Below are positions 39,094 through 50,290 of a stretch of 64,000 bases of DNA, piece after piece. The position numbers and the translations under genes were made by a program. This DNA is from Sphaerolaimus hirsutus (lineage: Eukaryota > Nematoda > Chromadorea > Monhysterida > Sphaerolaimidae), in assembly GCA_964036195.1 (NCBI GenBank), contig OZ038456.1:24963792-25027791 (forward strand), in the 5' to 3' direction. How positions within the stretch are numbered: the first letter of the stretch is position 1; each line of letters starts with the position of its first letter. The notes below the pieces were generated by a model that saw only the letters and a program-made list of their open reading frames with translations, had not been told where the DNA came from and did not search any database.

Positions 39094-39384
39094 TTTCACC
39101 ATCTTACAATTGTAAATTAAAAATGGCAATAAAGTACCTTATTTCCTCAAAATACCCCCTAGATGATTATGTTCAAATTTTTGAGAAGTGAAAGGAAAAT
39201 TGTATTTAGAGGGGTGAAAATTTATTTCAAAGTCACAATTAAAAGAGTTTTTTGAGAAAATACTGTACTATTTTACTTAACACTTGACAGGTCATGGGTC
39301 GGTGTCCAGAGGCAGCGTCAACAAACGCAATGGCGATAGCGGCAAAAGCGATAACAGCGTCGCCGCAAGCGGTACCAACAGAAA
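39094..39384. other. Intergenic or intronic stretch
   Basis: Contains TACCTTATTTCCTCAAAATA, a G-run element end, and the coding-like 39291-39384 segment after CACTTGACAG. That segment has stops in the frame needed for the next gene, so no exon is assigned. Confidence 0.35.
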
Positions 39385-40016
39385 ATGGTCAAATATGGGC
39401 GGGAAAATAATGACTGCAAAGTTATTGAGCACAGTAAGTTAATTTACCGTATTTCTTCTGATAAATAAATAAAAACAAAAATAAGGTTTGTATATTCAGA
39501 TGGGTTATGGTGGTTAGTATACTAAGTGTTCAATCCACCAAAAAATACCTACACAAAAATAAAACATTTTTCAGTCCGGTTGGAGAGCAGAAAATACATG
39601 CTTAGTCATACGGATGCATCTTCAAACATGCTCGACTGTTGCATGTGCAGAATGAAAGTGTATCTAATTGACGACTGTCCGGTGGTGAAATACGGTAGGT
39701 ACATTATTTTTACAAATAAAACAGTTCCATTTTATTGTTTATTACTATCCTATCTAAAAAAGTACCATTATATTTAAAGGTATATGGTATTTGTTTAATT
39801 GAATTCGCAGAAAAAACGAAGATGAGTTTACAAATCGCCAGGCACAAATACATGGTGAAACAGGGCATTGTAAATTGCGACAAATGTATCGAAGATGACA
39901 ATTTGGGGTTGGGTGATATGCCCCCGGAAGAATATGTAGCTGCGTATGCACCACACCAAGAATGTACCTGCAGAATAAAGTGCAACCACATTCGCACAGT
40001 TGTGGTAGAAAATTAG
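39385..40016 (+). CDS. Three-exon small cysteine-rich protein
   Basis: Exons 39385-39433, 39575-39694 and 39811-40016 (TAG); 375 coding nt, 124 residues; phases 1 and 1 agree. Donors GTAAGT and GTAGGT are strong; acceptors are TTTTTCAG and ATTCGCAG. Cysteine groups: CCMC and DDC in exon 2; CDKC and CTCRIKC in exon 3. The pairs suggest zinc or disulphide binding. The start (MVKYGRE) is the first Met in frame. An in-frame TAA 31 bp upstream means any longer form needs another 5' exon. No signal peptide on this start. Family not recognised. Confidence 0.5.
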
Positions 40017-40285
40017 ACAACATTGGCATATTTTAGATGGTTTTTGAATGGTATTCAAACATTTGTAGAATAGGTATAATTCATTTTGTGTGAAACCTTT
40101 TAATATAAGTGCAAATCCCACCAACAAACATATCTATTGTACAGACATTTTATATGATTTTGCGAATGTGTAAAATATGAAAGTATTTGAATTTTCATAT
40201 TTACCTTATTGTATTTCTTTGAATAAGAATAAATATAAAAGTTTTGTTCTATTAAATTTATGCATTTACCTTTCCATTTCATTAA
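40017..40285. other. Gene-free AT-rich stretch
   Basis: No repeat or gene recognised. Probably the 3' flank of the preceding gene. Confidence 0.35.
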
Positions 40286-40500
40286 ATATTCTATTGGAAA
40301 TTTCGTTCTATTGGAGTGTCGTTCTATTGTAAGAGTGCCGTTCTATTGGAGTGTCGTTCTATATGGAGGATGCCGTTCTATTGGAGTGTCGTTCTATTGG
40401 GAGATTACCATTCTATTGGAGGTACTGTTCTATTGCAACACTACGAGTACTATTATATTGTGATATGTTCTATTGGAGATACCGTTTAATTGCTACACTA
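40286..40500. repeat. GTTCTATTGGAG tandem repeats
   Basis: About ten copies of (C/T)GTTCTATTGGAG with spacers such as TGTC, TGCC, ATACC. The same motif stands near a TACCGTATT end at 62369-62405 (inverse) and at 49440-49500 and 56690-56735. It is one of the subterminal repeat types of the TACCGTATT superfamily. Confidence 0.6.
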
Positions 40501-40771
40501 ATGTGTGGAATCATGACATTATAATGAGCTTCTAATTGAAGAAATACAATATAAATTGATAATTATATTTGTTGATTTATATTTGTGTTATACTATATTT
40601 TGATACTGTGGCCGTTTCACTATGTATAATACAAATACATTTTTATATTGAATTGCGTTGAAAATAAAGAACGATGACAGTTTACTATGTATATAATTTA
40701 ATTCACACACAAAAGTGCTTTATTTCTAACTTGAACAAAACTAGAAAGTGAAGTCGATATGGAGGTATATA

Positions 40772-42862
40772 CTACTCCTGGGCTGCCGCCCAATCTATTG
40801 TCTGCGTGGTGGACCGCGCCATGTGGGGACACATATTCTCCAGCGGGACTCGAATCACTTCACTGGCCTGCTGAAATGCCGCCTGGTCGGGATCGTTGAT
40901 TGGGTTCCTGCTGAGCGCGTCCGCCACGACGTTCTGCTCGCCCAGGCAGTACTTGATGATGAGATCTTTCAATGACAGGCGCACAGCCCATCGGTGAGTC
41001 CAGCGTTCAATTTTCCCATGTGCCGGTTTTGTGGGCGTGTTCACAAGTGCTTTGTGGTCTGTGCGCACAATCACTTTCTGTCCATCGATAAAGTCGCCGA
41101 GGCGATCCAAAGCCCACATGCAGGCAAGGGCCTCTTTCTCCACTACGGACCATGTTTTGTGTGTGGTCGGCAGTCTTTTCAAGACAAAAGATACAGGCCG
41201 CAGGAAGTCACCATGTTGCTGCATCAACACAGCGCCCAAACCGTAATCGCATGCATCCGTGTACAAATAGTACGGTTTTTCGCAGTCGGGGTGCGCCAGC
41301 ACCGGGGCGGTGCTTAGTCGGTGCAGCAGCAATTGATACGCTTCCTGCACCTCATCTGACCACTGATCAAACGCGGGAATGGGGTCCGCCCCATTTACCC
41401 GGTAGTTGCCCTTCGCCAGCGCGTTTAATGGTGCCGCAAGTCGATGGTAGCCCGGGATGTGCTGGCTAAAAGAGCCCGCTTTCCCCAAAAAGGTCTTTAT
41501 GTGCTGTTTTGTGGTGGGTGTCGGCATGTCTAGAATTGCCGCCACATTGCTGCGTTTTGGGGTGATGCCCTTCTGGCTCAGCTCAAACCCCAAAAATTTC
41601 ACAGTATTGCAGAAAAAGTAGCACTTTTCTGGCTTCAAACGGATGCCCGCCCATTGCAGCCGGTCAAACAGCTGCACCAGGTGCGTGAAATGTTCATTGG
41701 GATTGTTGCTTGCTACGAGACAGTCGTCAATGTACACATAAAAGACGGGCCGCTCGGGTTCTTGGTTCAATCCTGCCAGAACACAGTCCATGAGTCTCTG
41801 GAAACTGGCGCCCGCGGTTTTTAGGCCCAGCGGCATCTGCGTGTACGAGTACTGGCCCCGGCTACACACGAACGTGACCATGTCGCGCGTGTCCGGGTCA
41901 GCAATCGTCACGTTGTAGTAGCCGAACAAGGCATCCATGGTTGAGAAAATGGCGCATCCGCTCATTTGCTGGAACATGTCGCTGATGCGAGGCAGTGGGT
42001 AAGTGTCCCGCACTGTCAGTTTGTTCAACTTTCTAAAGTCCAGACACAGCCGGTAGTCGTCTTTTCCCTTCGGAACGATAACCAGTGGGAATGCCCAGGG
42101 TGACGAGGAGGGCACAATAAGTCCCTTTTTCAACATCTCGTCAACCGTTCGCCACACAAATGCTCGTTTTGGTGGCAATTCAAAACAGGCCGCGCACTTC
42201 ACGGGTTCAGCCCCGGGTGTCAATGTGATTTTGTGTTCCGTTACCTGCGTCTCGCCGATGTCGTAGTCGGACAAGCTGAACAGGCCGCCGCGTCTGGCTA
42301 GGAGTCGACGGAACTCCTCTTTCAAGTGTTCAGGCAATGCCGTGCCGCTTTCCGCAGGCAAGCGGCCCCACACTTCCTTGATGTGGGCCTCTTCCGCTGC
42401 CGTTAGCGCGTGCCTGTCAGGTTTGTAGTCTGTTTGCGGTGGGGGCGGTGCCGGTAGTTCGAACGTGCCGCGAGCCTCGTCAATCGGCTCAGTGTGCTCG
42501 TGCAAAAACCGCCAACACTCAAACACCTCTGCCACCTTTGTATCTGCTGGCAAGTATTGGTCAACGGCCATCCGATTCACCACACACAGGGTGAACGACA
42601 ATTCGTCCATCCAATCGCTGCGCGGGTGAAATGCCGCATTACACGCCAGACTGGGGACAAATTCGACCAATTCCCCTTCCTCGTTCCGGGTGTACGGATC
42701 CAGCGCATACGCCACGGGTTCATTTCTGGATGTGTGTGCCAAGGGTCCAGTCTTGTCTGTTCCTACCAGTATCTGGCACTGCTCACCAGCGGGAACTACC
42801 GTTGTTGTCATTACGCGCACATCTGCGGTGCACAGACTGCGCTGGTTCCTCGCCGTCTGCAC
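40772..42862 (-). pseudogene. Ty3/Gypsy Pol: reverse transcriptase and RNase H
   Basis: A 696-codon open frame. The RT palm is at about residues 255-430: LDFRKLN (275), FSTMDALFGY with catalytic D310, MPLGLKTAGASFQ (343-355) and YIDD (377-380). RNase H is at about 525-650: YTDACDYGLGA with D536, VEKEALA with E577 and TDHKAL with D602, then NVVADALSRNP. These mark Metaviridae-type Pol. It ends soon after RNase H where integrase should begin, and no integrase is found in the next 500 bp. The frame itself looks intact, but the element cannot insert by itself. Confidence 0.85.
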
Positions 42863-42895
42863 CTAGGGCTTTCCCTTGCTGCCTGAAGTGCCACT

Positions 42896-44197
42896 CTAGC
42901 TGATCCAGCTTGCTGTGGGCGTCCTGGACAATCTGCAGGTTACCCCAAATCTGCAGGTTACCCGCAGATATTTCATTAGTTTTACTACTGCAGGCAGCGT
43001 GTCCTCGTGCCAATGCCCATCTGGCGTCTGGTGGCGCACAGCCATGTCATACACCCGCAGGTGTTCTCTGGGAATAGCCAGGCCCGATGTGCGTACGTGC
43101 GACAGGGGATATTCCCTATATTTTGCTCGCTCGGTCTGCGCATCGGCACCTGCTTTCTGCCAGATGTCCTCCAATGTGGTATCTTCGATAAACAGGCCAA
43201 TGTTGCAGCCTGTATCGATCTGGCCCGTTATGGGAAAACCCATAAAATAGATTGTTGCCATTGGATCGGCGGTGGTGCTCATGCGTGCGCTGCTGCTGCC
43301 CGTGCTGTCCAGGGTCCCCGCCGTCACGCCCAATGCTACCGGCCACCATGTGGCCACGTCCGAATCGTAATCTTTGTCGCCAGGTTGCGGCTCCTCCGGT
43401 TCGGACTGGTCTTCTTCAGTGGCATCCATAGGCGCCGTCCAACAACTGGCCTGTCTGCGGTCGTTGTTGCTGGGGCCACCCATGGGTATGCCCATCTCTT
43501 GGCATACTTGCCGCATGTTTTTCTTTGCGTCTTCTTCCGTTTTCTCGATGCGTTTCAAATTGTCTTTGCGCCGCTGCAGCCGCTCGGGCTGAAATTTGTC
43601 CAATTTCGGGTTTATGTAGCAGTCGGCGAACGCATGGGGCATTGGCGTTCTGTGCCAATAATTTGTGCAAAGCTGGCCTTTATGTGTGCGGGGGTCAAAC
43701 GTGGGTCGTCCCGGCTGTGCTGACTGCCTAGCGCATTCTGGGCTTTCGTCCGCCCGCTGCATTCGCTGGCTAGTCCCGGCCCCGCCCCGGCCCTGTTGCC
43801 GCTGCGGCCACCGCCATGGTCGGCGGTCCCTCGATTGCTGAAATTGTGTCTCCGGTCGGGGCGCTCTCGTGCGCTTGTCCTCCTCCCGGGCCATGTCCAT
43901 TTTCAGGATGGCTACATCCAACGTGCACATGCCCTCTTGCCACCGGTCCCGCCACGGGTACCAGCAGGCCTTCGGGAGCAGCTTGTGCACCTCCGTGAAC
44001 AAGTTATCGCCGATCATGCGCTCTCTCTCACAATCAGGGATGCTGTCGCTGATGTGATGGAACGTTGCACATAGGTTGGTGTAGAGGTTGGCTACAGAGT
44101 CACTTGGGTGCACCTGCAGACTGTACCAGTCGGCCACGGAGTAGATTCGGTGCTCCTGACGATAAACGCTGGCCAACGGATCGATAACATACAGCAT
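42896..44197 (-). pseudogene. Ty3/Gypsy Gag C-terminal part and protease
   Basis: 433-codon frame. It starts inside Gag, with an Arg/Gln-rich region at about residues 110-165 and a single odd Cys/His stretch (CTNYWHRTPMPHAFADC). The aspartic protease is marked by QIDTGCNIGLF (DTG). The frame ends in a short tandem duplication at about 42930-42966 (AATCTGCAGGTTACCC twice), after which Pol is read in another register. The upstream in-frame stops between 44198 and 44323 separate it from the rest of Gag. Confidence 0.7.
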
Positions 44198-44323
44198 GTT
44201 GTAGCGCTTTTCCTAGCGCATGGACAGGTATCGCTTTTGTGCCTTTCAAACAAACACCGTTGTCCAAAACATTTGTTGCTGCGGGTCGGGGACGTTCAGG
44301 GCGTACAGCATTGCTGTGTGGAG

Positions 44324-44833
44324 CAGGGGTCTCCTAGGGGGGGGGCTGGGGGGGGGGGCTGCCCCCCCCCAAATCCGCCAGCTATCTATCTATCCCGGAG
44401 GCCGCTCAGCTATCTATCTATCCCGAGGCAAAATTTTTGGCTACTACCCCCAAAGACCCCCCCCAAATCGCTCAGCTATCTATCTACCTGGAGTGGTTTT
44501 TGAGAAATTTTCCCCCAATTTTCGCTCAAAATCACTAATTTTCGCACCTTTTTATAGTTTTTCACCTTCAAAATCGTGCTCTCCAGCTATATGCATTATG
44601 TTATATGCCTGTTTTTGGCCATTTTAAACCTACTTTTAGCCACTTTTAACCAATTACCAGCGATTTTTTCTCCTTTTAGCCTTCTATGCACTGAACAAGC
44701 CTTTATATTTTGCCCCCGCGAGCCCCCCCCCCAAGCCCCCCCCCCAGAAAAATTTTCCAGCTATCTACCCCTCGGGAGGAGCGATTTGCTATCTATCCAG
44801 CCCCCGCGAGGGCCAAAATCCTGGAGACCCCTG
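44324..44833 (-). mobile_element. hAT-type MITE inserted in Gypsy gag
   Basis: 510 bp with inverted ends CAGGGGTCTCC, flanked by the 8-bp duplication GTGTGGAG (44316-44323 and 44834-44841). The inside is G/C-run rich, with GCTATCTATCTATCCCGGAG repeats, and related to the middle element at 58575-59526. Taking out the element plus one duplication puts the two gag halves in the same register, which supports the reading. Confidence 0.85.
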
Positions 44834-44841
44834 GTGTGGAG

Positions 44842-45729
44842 CCAGTGTTTAAACGAGCCACTTGTGCCCAGTGGCTCCCCATCAAATTTGGGTAGCTTTG
44901 CTGCCATGCCTGGTACCGCCCCAGCGCCGACTTTGTCATGGCGTGTCAATGCCGCGTGTGCGTCGCCCAGCGGCTGCAGCCCCTCCGTGTCGACTGTCAC
45001 AAACATGTCAACATAATTCACCAGGCGCAACAACAGCGGGCCATTTACCACCAGCGCGAGACGCTGCTCTGTGTCGAGTTCCCACACGTCTGCCGGGGTT
45101 GGCGCTGCCTGCACCGCTGGCATTACTTGCGCCGATGGAGAGCGCGACGTCACCGACATCGCTCGAATTTATAGCTTGAGCTGCTGGAGCTCTTTCTGCT
45201 GGGCCGCTACTGTCTTGTCCAGGTTGGCTACGTGCTGATCATACGCCCTCGTATGTGACGACACGCTGCTGCTCCGGCTGCGATTCCAATTTCGATTGCG
45301 TGGTGGGGCGTTCTGTGGCACGGCTGCTGATGACATGCGCATGGGTGACTGGGGCCTGTACGCCCTTTCAGAGTCTGCGTCAATGTTGCCCTTGTCGTCT
45401 GTGTCGACCGCCGCCGGGTCTTGCAGCGTGATTGTGACCTCTTTTGTGGCCTTAAAATGCTTGTCTACTAACAGCAGCACCTTCGTGACTAGCACCGTCG
45501 GTTGTAGCTGGGCCGGTGCAGGGGACACCGGCCACCCTGGTTTCGCCAATCTGATGACCTGAAACAGAATGTTCAGGATTGCCACTTTATTAGGGTTGTC
45601 CTCGCTTGCCCACGCGTTCAGCTGTGCCACCAGTTCCTGTCGCGTAAACGAGACCGGGTGCTTTCCGTAGCTGGCCTGCGGCTGCTGCTGGCAGTTGTCC
45701 TCCGCTGGGGGCGGTGGCGAGTGAAACAT
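44842..45729 (-). pseudogene. Ty3/Gypsy Gag N-terminal part
   Basis: Two same-register ORFs, 45169-45729 and 44842-45159, separated by a stop at 45169. The first is Gln/Ser/Arg-rich with a basic NRNWNRSRSSS patch and ends in a heptad-like stretch (AAQQKELQQLKL). The second runs into the hAT element after a KFDGEP...WL motif, as in Gypsy capsid domains. Another frame at 45590-45865 covers the leader. Function lost. Confidence 0.6.
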
Positions 45730-45926
45730 CGTTGTTTGCCTCCAGGGTGGTCACACGTGAAGTGGAGCCGTGTCCTAGTGCGTTGCCGTTTGCCGCCGGG
45801 GTGGTCTCACTCAAAGTGGAAGCCGTGTCCCGGGATGTAGTCGATCGCCGCCGGAGTGGTCGCACTCGGAGTGGAGCCGTGTCCCGGGGCGTCGTTGCTG
45901 CAGCTCATGTAGTCGTGGCTGCCGGG

Positions 45927-45948
45927 TCGAATCAAAGTATGATCACCA
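45927..45948 (-). promoter_or_regulatory. Primer binding site complementary to a tRNA 3' end
   Basis: On the minus strand TGGTGATCATACTTTGATTC directly follows the LTR end (TTGTAACA). Read on the plus strand it is TCGAATCAAAGTATGATCACCA-like: a T-loop TCGAATC, T-stem, 7-nt acceptor, discriminator and CCA. The match is long enough to predict a specific tRNA primer, which I cannot name. Confidence 0.7.
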
Positions 45949-46250
45949 TGTTACAAGCATGAGCTTGGCCGTGTAGCTACGCTTGCTAGAGAATCCGATA
46001 GATGAAGCAAGAGTACCAGGCGAGCGCGCGAGAGGAACCACGTGTCCTACGCCCGACCTACACCTTCACCCATTTGATGTAATTCTTCTCCCAAAATCAC
46101 CGTTCATGTAAACGTATGCAAATTGAGGTATGCAAATAGGTAGGAAATACCAGATGCCTATGTAACAGCCTTTGATAACAAATGAGTTGGCCTAGCGCAC
46201 AACTGATCTGAAGAGACAACAATGGCTGCTTATATATCACCAGTGAAACA
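45949..46250 (-). repeat. 5' LTR of Gypsy element (3' portion; far limit unknown)
   Basis: Ends ...TTGTAACA next to the primer binding site. A TATA-type motif, GATATATAAGCAGCC on the minus strand at about 46227-46240, would set the U3/R border. No second LTR exists in the window, so the outer end (perhaps near 46500) is not fixed. Confidence 0.5.
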
Positions 46251-46539
46251 CCTAAACCTACTGCACAGCCCTCTAACATGGATTACACATACTTTCTTAA
46301 ATAGAAAAATGCACTGCACTAACAGATAACCTATGTGCAGTACATAACAAGTGATAGGTAAAGTGTAACTAAATAATAGGCGCTCAACAGATAACAGGTG
46401 CGCACACAACAAAATCTTTCACCCCTAACTGTAGTATTGAGCACATAGCAAAAGTTGTACTTTGTGCCAAACTTGTCAGTGCACGTGCTGGGGACCAATT
46501 ACAGTAAAGTGACACGTGACAGGGAAAATGGTAAAGTGA

Positions 46540-46814
46540 AACTGTATTTCCTTGAAATACCCACAAGGGTTTATTTTTCATAATTGAAATTTTGAGGGGG
46601 GTATTTTGAGGGGTGGGCATTTTTTGAGGGGGGAATTTTATTTCGGCAGAAATTTCTTGAACTCGCTATACAAATTTTTCTGTGTAACCTATGTCATTTG
46701 CATTCTCTTTACACTCAATTTGGGGGAGGGGGGTAGTGTCTAATAATTCAGAGTTCTCATTTTGAGGTGGGTATTTCGACGGGGGGGGGGGGGTATTTTG
46801 TCAAACTACGGTAT
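46540..46814. mobile_element. G-run TACCGTATT element
   Basis: Left CTGTATTTCCTTGAAATACC with TTTATTTTTCATAATTGAAA and G runs; right GGTATTTCGACGGGGGG then TCAAACTACGGTA. An internal copy of 'ttacactcaatttgggg' links it to family A. Confidence 0.55.
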
Positions 46815-47978
46815 TTTTTGGGGTACATAAATTTGAGCAATCAAGTCACTTTTTTGCAAATTTTCTTGCCACTTGACACTTTTCTTGTCACTTGACTTGA
46901 CAGTTGGTGAAATTGGCACCAGGCGGAGTCCATCGAGCTCAGATCTGTGATAGGATTGTTGAATGGATTTCAATATACAGAAAAAAAGTCCCAAGTGCCA
47001 AAAGCGCTGTGGTGCTTACTGCTTAATGCTTTGGCTCTGGGTCTGGCGCGGCAGAGTTGTTAAAAGTACCAAACTTTTCTCAAAGTATTTCAAAGTATTT
47101 TTTTTACTTACACTGCGTAAAAAATTGGGTACCTGAACGTAAAATCTGGTATTTATACTCAGGTGTAACGTAAAGCTATTATTTTTCCGATTTTGTAATC
47201 AGGATGCTTTTCGTCTGTAAAACAGCAGATCAACTTGAATAAAACCCCAAAAGCCCAAAAGGCAAAACAAAACGCACTTTTATATTCAGAGATTGTATCC
47301 GCATCAGTGATAGCTTTCTCAGTCTAACATCCCCACCAAGAGAACTTCAAATTTATTGCAAATAAATAGACAAATAGACAAACTATGCAAAAAAAATTAC
47401 GCCGGGGAAAAATCTTCAAATGCAGTACATTACCATACGTTTGTATTTCTTTGAATCTGGTTTGGTTACTTCACAAGCGCTGGTATAAACACTAATTTGC
47501 TCAGAGGTTGGCTGTTTAGAGCATAAAGTTAGAGTTCTATTTTTACGCTTTATTCGAGTCCCTCAACAACTCCCGATTGTACCCATTTTGGAGCATAAAT
47601 ACTACAGCGAAACGCAGTACACTTGCATCACATTTACAGGGACACTTAAATGATAACTAGCATTCGAAAAATAACCCGTGATTTATATTTTTGAAAATCA
47701 CAATAAATATAAATAACCCGTGATTTATATATATTTATATTTTTTTCAAATTCTGAGTGATATATTTATATATATTTTTTAATTTCGAAAAAAAAATCAC
47801 TGAGAAAATCACTCATACTAGATACATTGTGGTGCAAGTATTGCGCTTCATGACTAAAACATGTAATTTGTGCAAGAGAATTTTGAATTTTGCAAGAGAA
47901 TTTTCTCCTGAAAATCTCTCATCTGCTCATGTAGAGCATTATTGAGTTATAATAGTGTTTGAAGCAGGTGATTATTGT
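46815..47978. other. Gene-free AT-rich stretch
   Basis: No gene supported. Around 47660-47790 short repeats of AACCCGTGATTTATATTTTT occur, similar to 49310-49420. 46850-46990 has only low-value ORFs. Confidence 0.4.
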
Positions 47979-48215
47979 GCCTACACACACTAGTTTTCAC
48001 CGTGACTTTGTGTGAAAACTGAAAACTTTTCAAATGCAAATTAATGAACATGGGTGAATGATTGAATTTAAATTAAATTTGAATTTAAATTAATGAAAGT
48101 TAAAGTTTGAAAATTTGAAAACTAAAACACATATAGCGTACGATAAGAGTAAGTTGAATGTCGCCATGTCGCCATTTCAGTTTTCACACGTGTCACGGTG
48201 AAAACTAGTGTGTGT
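47979..48215. mobile_element. Inverted-repeat element (CCTACACACACTAGTTTTCACC)
   Basis: Left CCTACACACACTAGTTTTCA with CCGTGACTTTGTG; right inverse GTGTCACGGTGAAAACTAGT with GTGTGTAGG. Immediately after, at 48229, a second left end, CCTACACACACTAGTTTTCA with CCATGAC, begins another copy (to about 48420), so two copies sit in tandem. Confidence 0.65.
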
Positions 48216-48459
48216 AGGGCCAATGTGCCTACACACACTAGTTTTCACCATGACTTTTTTGAAAACTGAAATGGCCAAAAATTTTGACATGTCACCATCC
48301 AGTTTTCCACAATAGAATGCTGTAGATGTTAAGTTTTCACAAATAGCGTGGATTTCAGTGGGGTTGTTTTGGCAAGTCACTAGTTTGCTACTGTGTTTAC
48401 CTAATGTGAAAACTCAAATGATGACAAATGGTGATATCACCATCACTTAGTCTTCATTA

Positions 48460-48589
48460 AGCCGGAATTAGAGCTTAGCCTCGATTCGACGTGAAATGAC
48501 GACGTACAATGACGTCGTGAAATTAATTACACGACGTCATTTTACGTCGTCATTTCACGTCGAATCGACGCTGAGCTCTAATTCCGGCT
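48460..48589. mobile_element. 130-bp PIF/Harbinger-like MITE
   Basis: Near-perfect palindrome with ends AGCCGGAATTAGAGCT, then the GATTCGACGTGAAATGACG arm. It is flanked by TTA on both sides (48457-48459 and 48590-48592), the 3-bp duplication expected of PIF/Harbinger elements. No coding capacity. Confidence 0.75.
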
Positions 48590-48592
48590 TTA

Positions 48593-50084
48593 TGTGTGTG
48601 ACAAAGATGTAAACTGTTTTAGTAACTTTTTATGTCATCCTGCTATGAATTGTATTGTCATGTTTTAGTGTATAAAGCATCTCTCTATCTTATAACATAC
48701 TTTTCTAAAATAAAACATAACATTGCATCAAAAATACCTGCTTGATGTCATCAAAAATGATCTACAGTAATTGAAAACTCACTTCACCACTTTTGAAAGC
48801 TGGCAACACTTGGTGACATCAACCAATGTTGCCAGTTATCAAATATGGGGGACAACTGTGGAACACTGTCACCATGGTGTCACCTAAATATCACCAAAAT
48901 TTTGCCAAACATGTTAGTGAATTCGCACTAAAGTGAATTTGCACTAAACTTCCTTGGCATACCTGGCACTGCTACAAGTACTAAGCACCTTTTAGTCAAA
49001 CATCACTGCGACAACCAGACACTATAGGTTAAGTGTTGCAGTGCAAAATGTTTTTGAAGTTGTCATTGAGGTTGTAGGTTGAATTTTTCTGTTGTGATAT
49101 TTGCGTGATATTTTAACTTGTCAATATTGTATGATATGAATACTGCTTGTGAAACATTAATAAATAGATTGTGGGATGTTAGAGTACATTTTTGTGCTTG
49201 CAAATGGTAAATTAAGCCTGCAATAGCCCACAATTTTGCTTGTAATTGAAATAAACCGCAAGTGATTTTTTGTGATTTTTTTTGAGCTTAGAGTTATTTT
49301 TTCAGTGATTTAATTATATTTTCTGAAGGCCTTGAGTGATTTATATATATTTATATTTTTTCCAAGTTTGGGGTGATATATTTATATATATTTTCCAAAC
49401 AATTGGTGATTTTTTTGAATGCTAATGATAACGTATATTTATTCTAATAGAACGGCATTTACCTCCAATAGAACGACACCTTCAGTAAAACGAACATTAG
49501 AAATTACGCTGTAAGTGTGTCAAAACACAAAATTTTATAACAATGGGTGGTGAGAACATCAAGCTGTTCAGAACTATGATTCAGCGTTGTTCTCACATCT
49601 GGTTTTGTTTGAATTCATGCTCTGATATTAAGATGTGGCTCATGTTTCTGTGGTAACTAGAAAGCGCTGGCGTGCATCCCGCACCTGAGCGCCCGCGCGA
49701 ACCAGTCGCTTATTCAAAACTTGGCTTCGAGCCAACAGTCGTGCATGCATTTTACTCACATTGTTCAGTTCAAATCATGTGTCTGAAAAAAAACATTCTT
49801 TTTCTGTTAAAAAAGATACATCCGTTGCAAAAAAATCGCAATCTAATATTTATATCCATCCGTTGAATAATAAATAGATTTGAATATAAAAAAGACGATC
49901 ATTATCGAAAATCATTTTCACTGCGGTTACAGCCTAAAGTGGGTCAGAGTGAATGAACCTTTTGCCATTTTTTATTTACCCCAGGCGGGAACATTTTTGG
50001 TGGTCCAGTTCGCAAAGTCGAGCCAAAAATCCCGTTTTTTTGGATTGTTATCATCTCGCTTGGCAATCAGTTCCTGTGTAAACT
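48593..50084. other. Gene-free AT-rich stretch
   Basis: No supported gene. It contains a TTTATATATATTTATATTTT block (49330-49400) and TAGAACGGCATTTACCTCCA (49450-49500), an inverse copy of the GTTCTATTGGAG repeat type. Confidence 0.4.
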
Positions 50085-50290
50085 GCACTGTGAACAACGA
50101 TGGAAAAAACACAGAAATTGAACACAGAAACTCATTGAGTTTCTGTGTTTTTGTTTTACACAGAAACACGGAAACTCATAAATTTTGAAAAACTCAAAAC
50201 TCAAATTGTTTTTTTTTGGAGAACACAGAAACACGGAAACACAGAAAAGTTTTTTGAGTTTTTGTGTTTTTTCAGTGAAGTGGTTGAATG
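50085..50290. repeat. R2-like tail with repeated ACACAGAAACACGG
   Basis: AACAACGATGGAAAAAACAC followed by ACAGAAACTC and CACGGAAACAC repeats and an inverted GAGTTTCTGTGTTTTT. Related to 12700-12800 and to the tails of R2 at 14650-14790 and 51110-51255. Confidence 0.5.

Larger units (their letters stand above)
40760..46250 (-). mobile_element. Ty3/Gypsy retrotransposon, decayed, no integrase or 3' LTR
   Basis: Minus strand, 5' to 3': part of the 5' LTR (about 46250 or higher down to 45949), tRNA-type primer binding site, gag, protease, RT and RNase H, then loss of homology at about 40760. Gag is broken by in-frame stops and a hAT insertion; the protease-RT join is out of frame. Integrase and 3' LTR are absent. 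GC content is clearly higher than the surroundings. Confidence 0.85.

Noticed and set aside
39291..39384. Extension of the small Cys-rich gene upstream to the CACTTGACAG acceptor
   Set aside because: The frame required by the downstream exons has stops (TAG and TAA) in this segment.
43007..43723. 238-codon plus-strand ORF
   Set aside because: Antisense to the Gypsy gag-protease region; no family features of its own.
49672..50188. Candidate genes at 49.7-50.2 kb
   Set aside because: Short ORFs overlapping repeat tails; no splice partners, signal peptide or recognisable motif.
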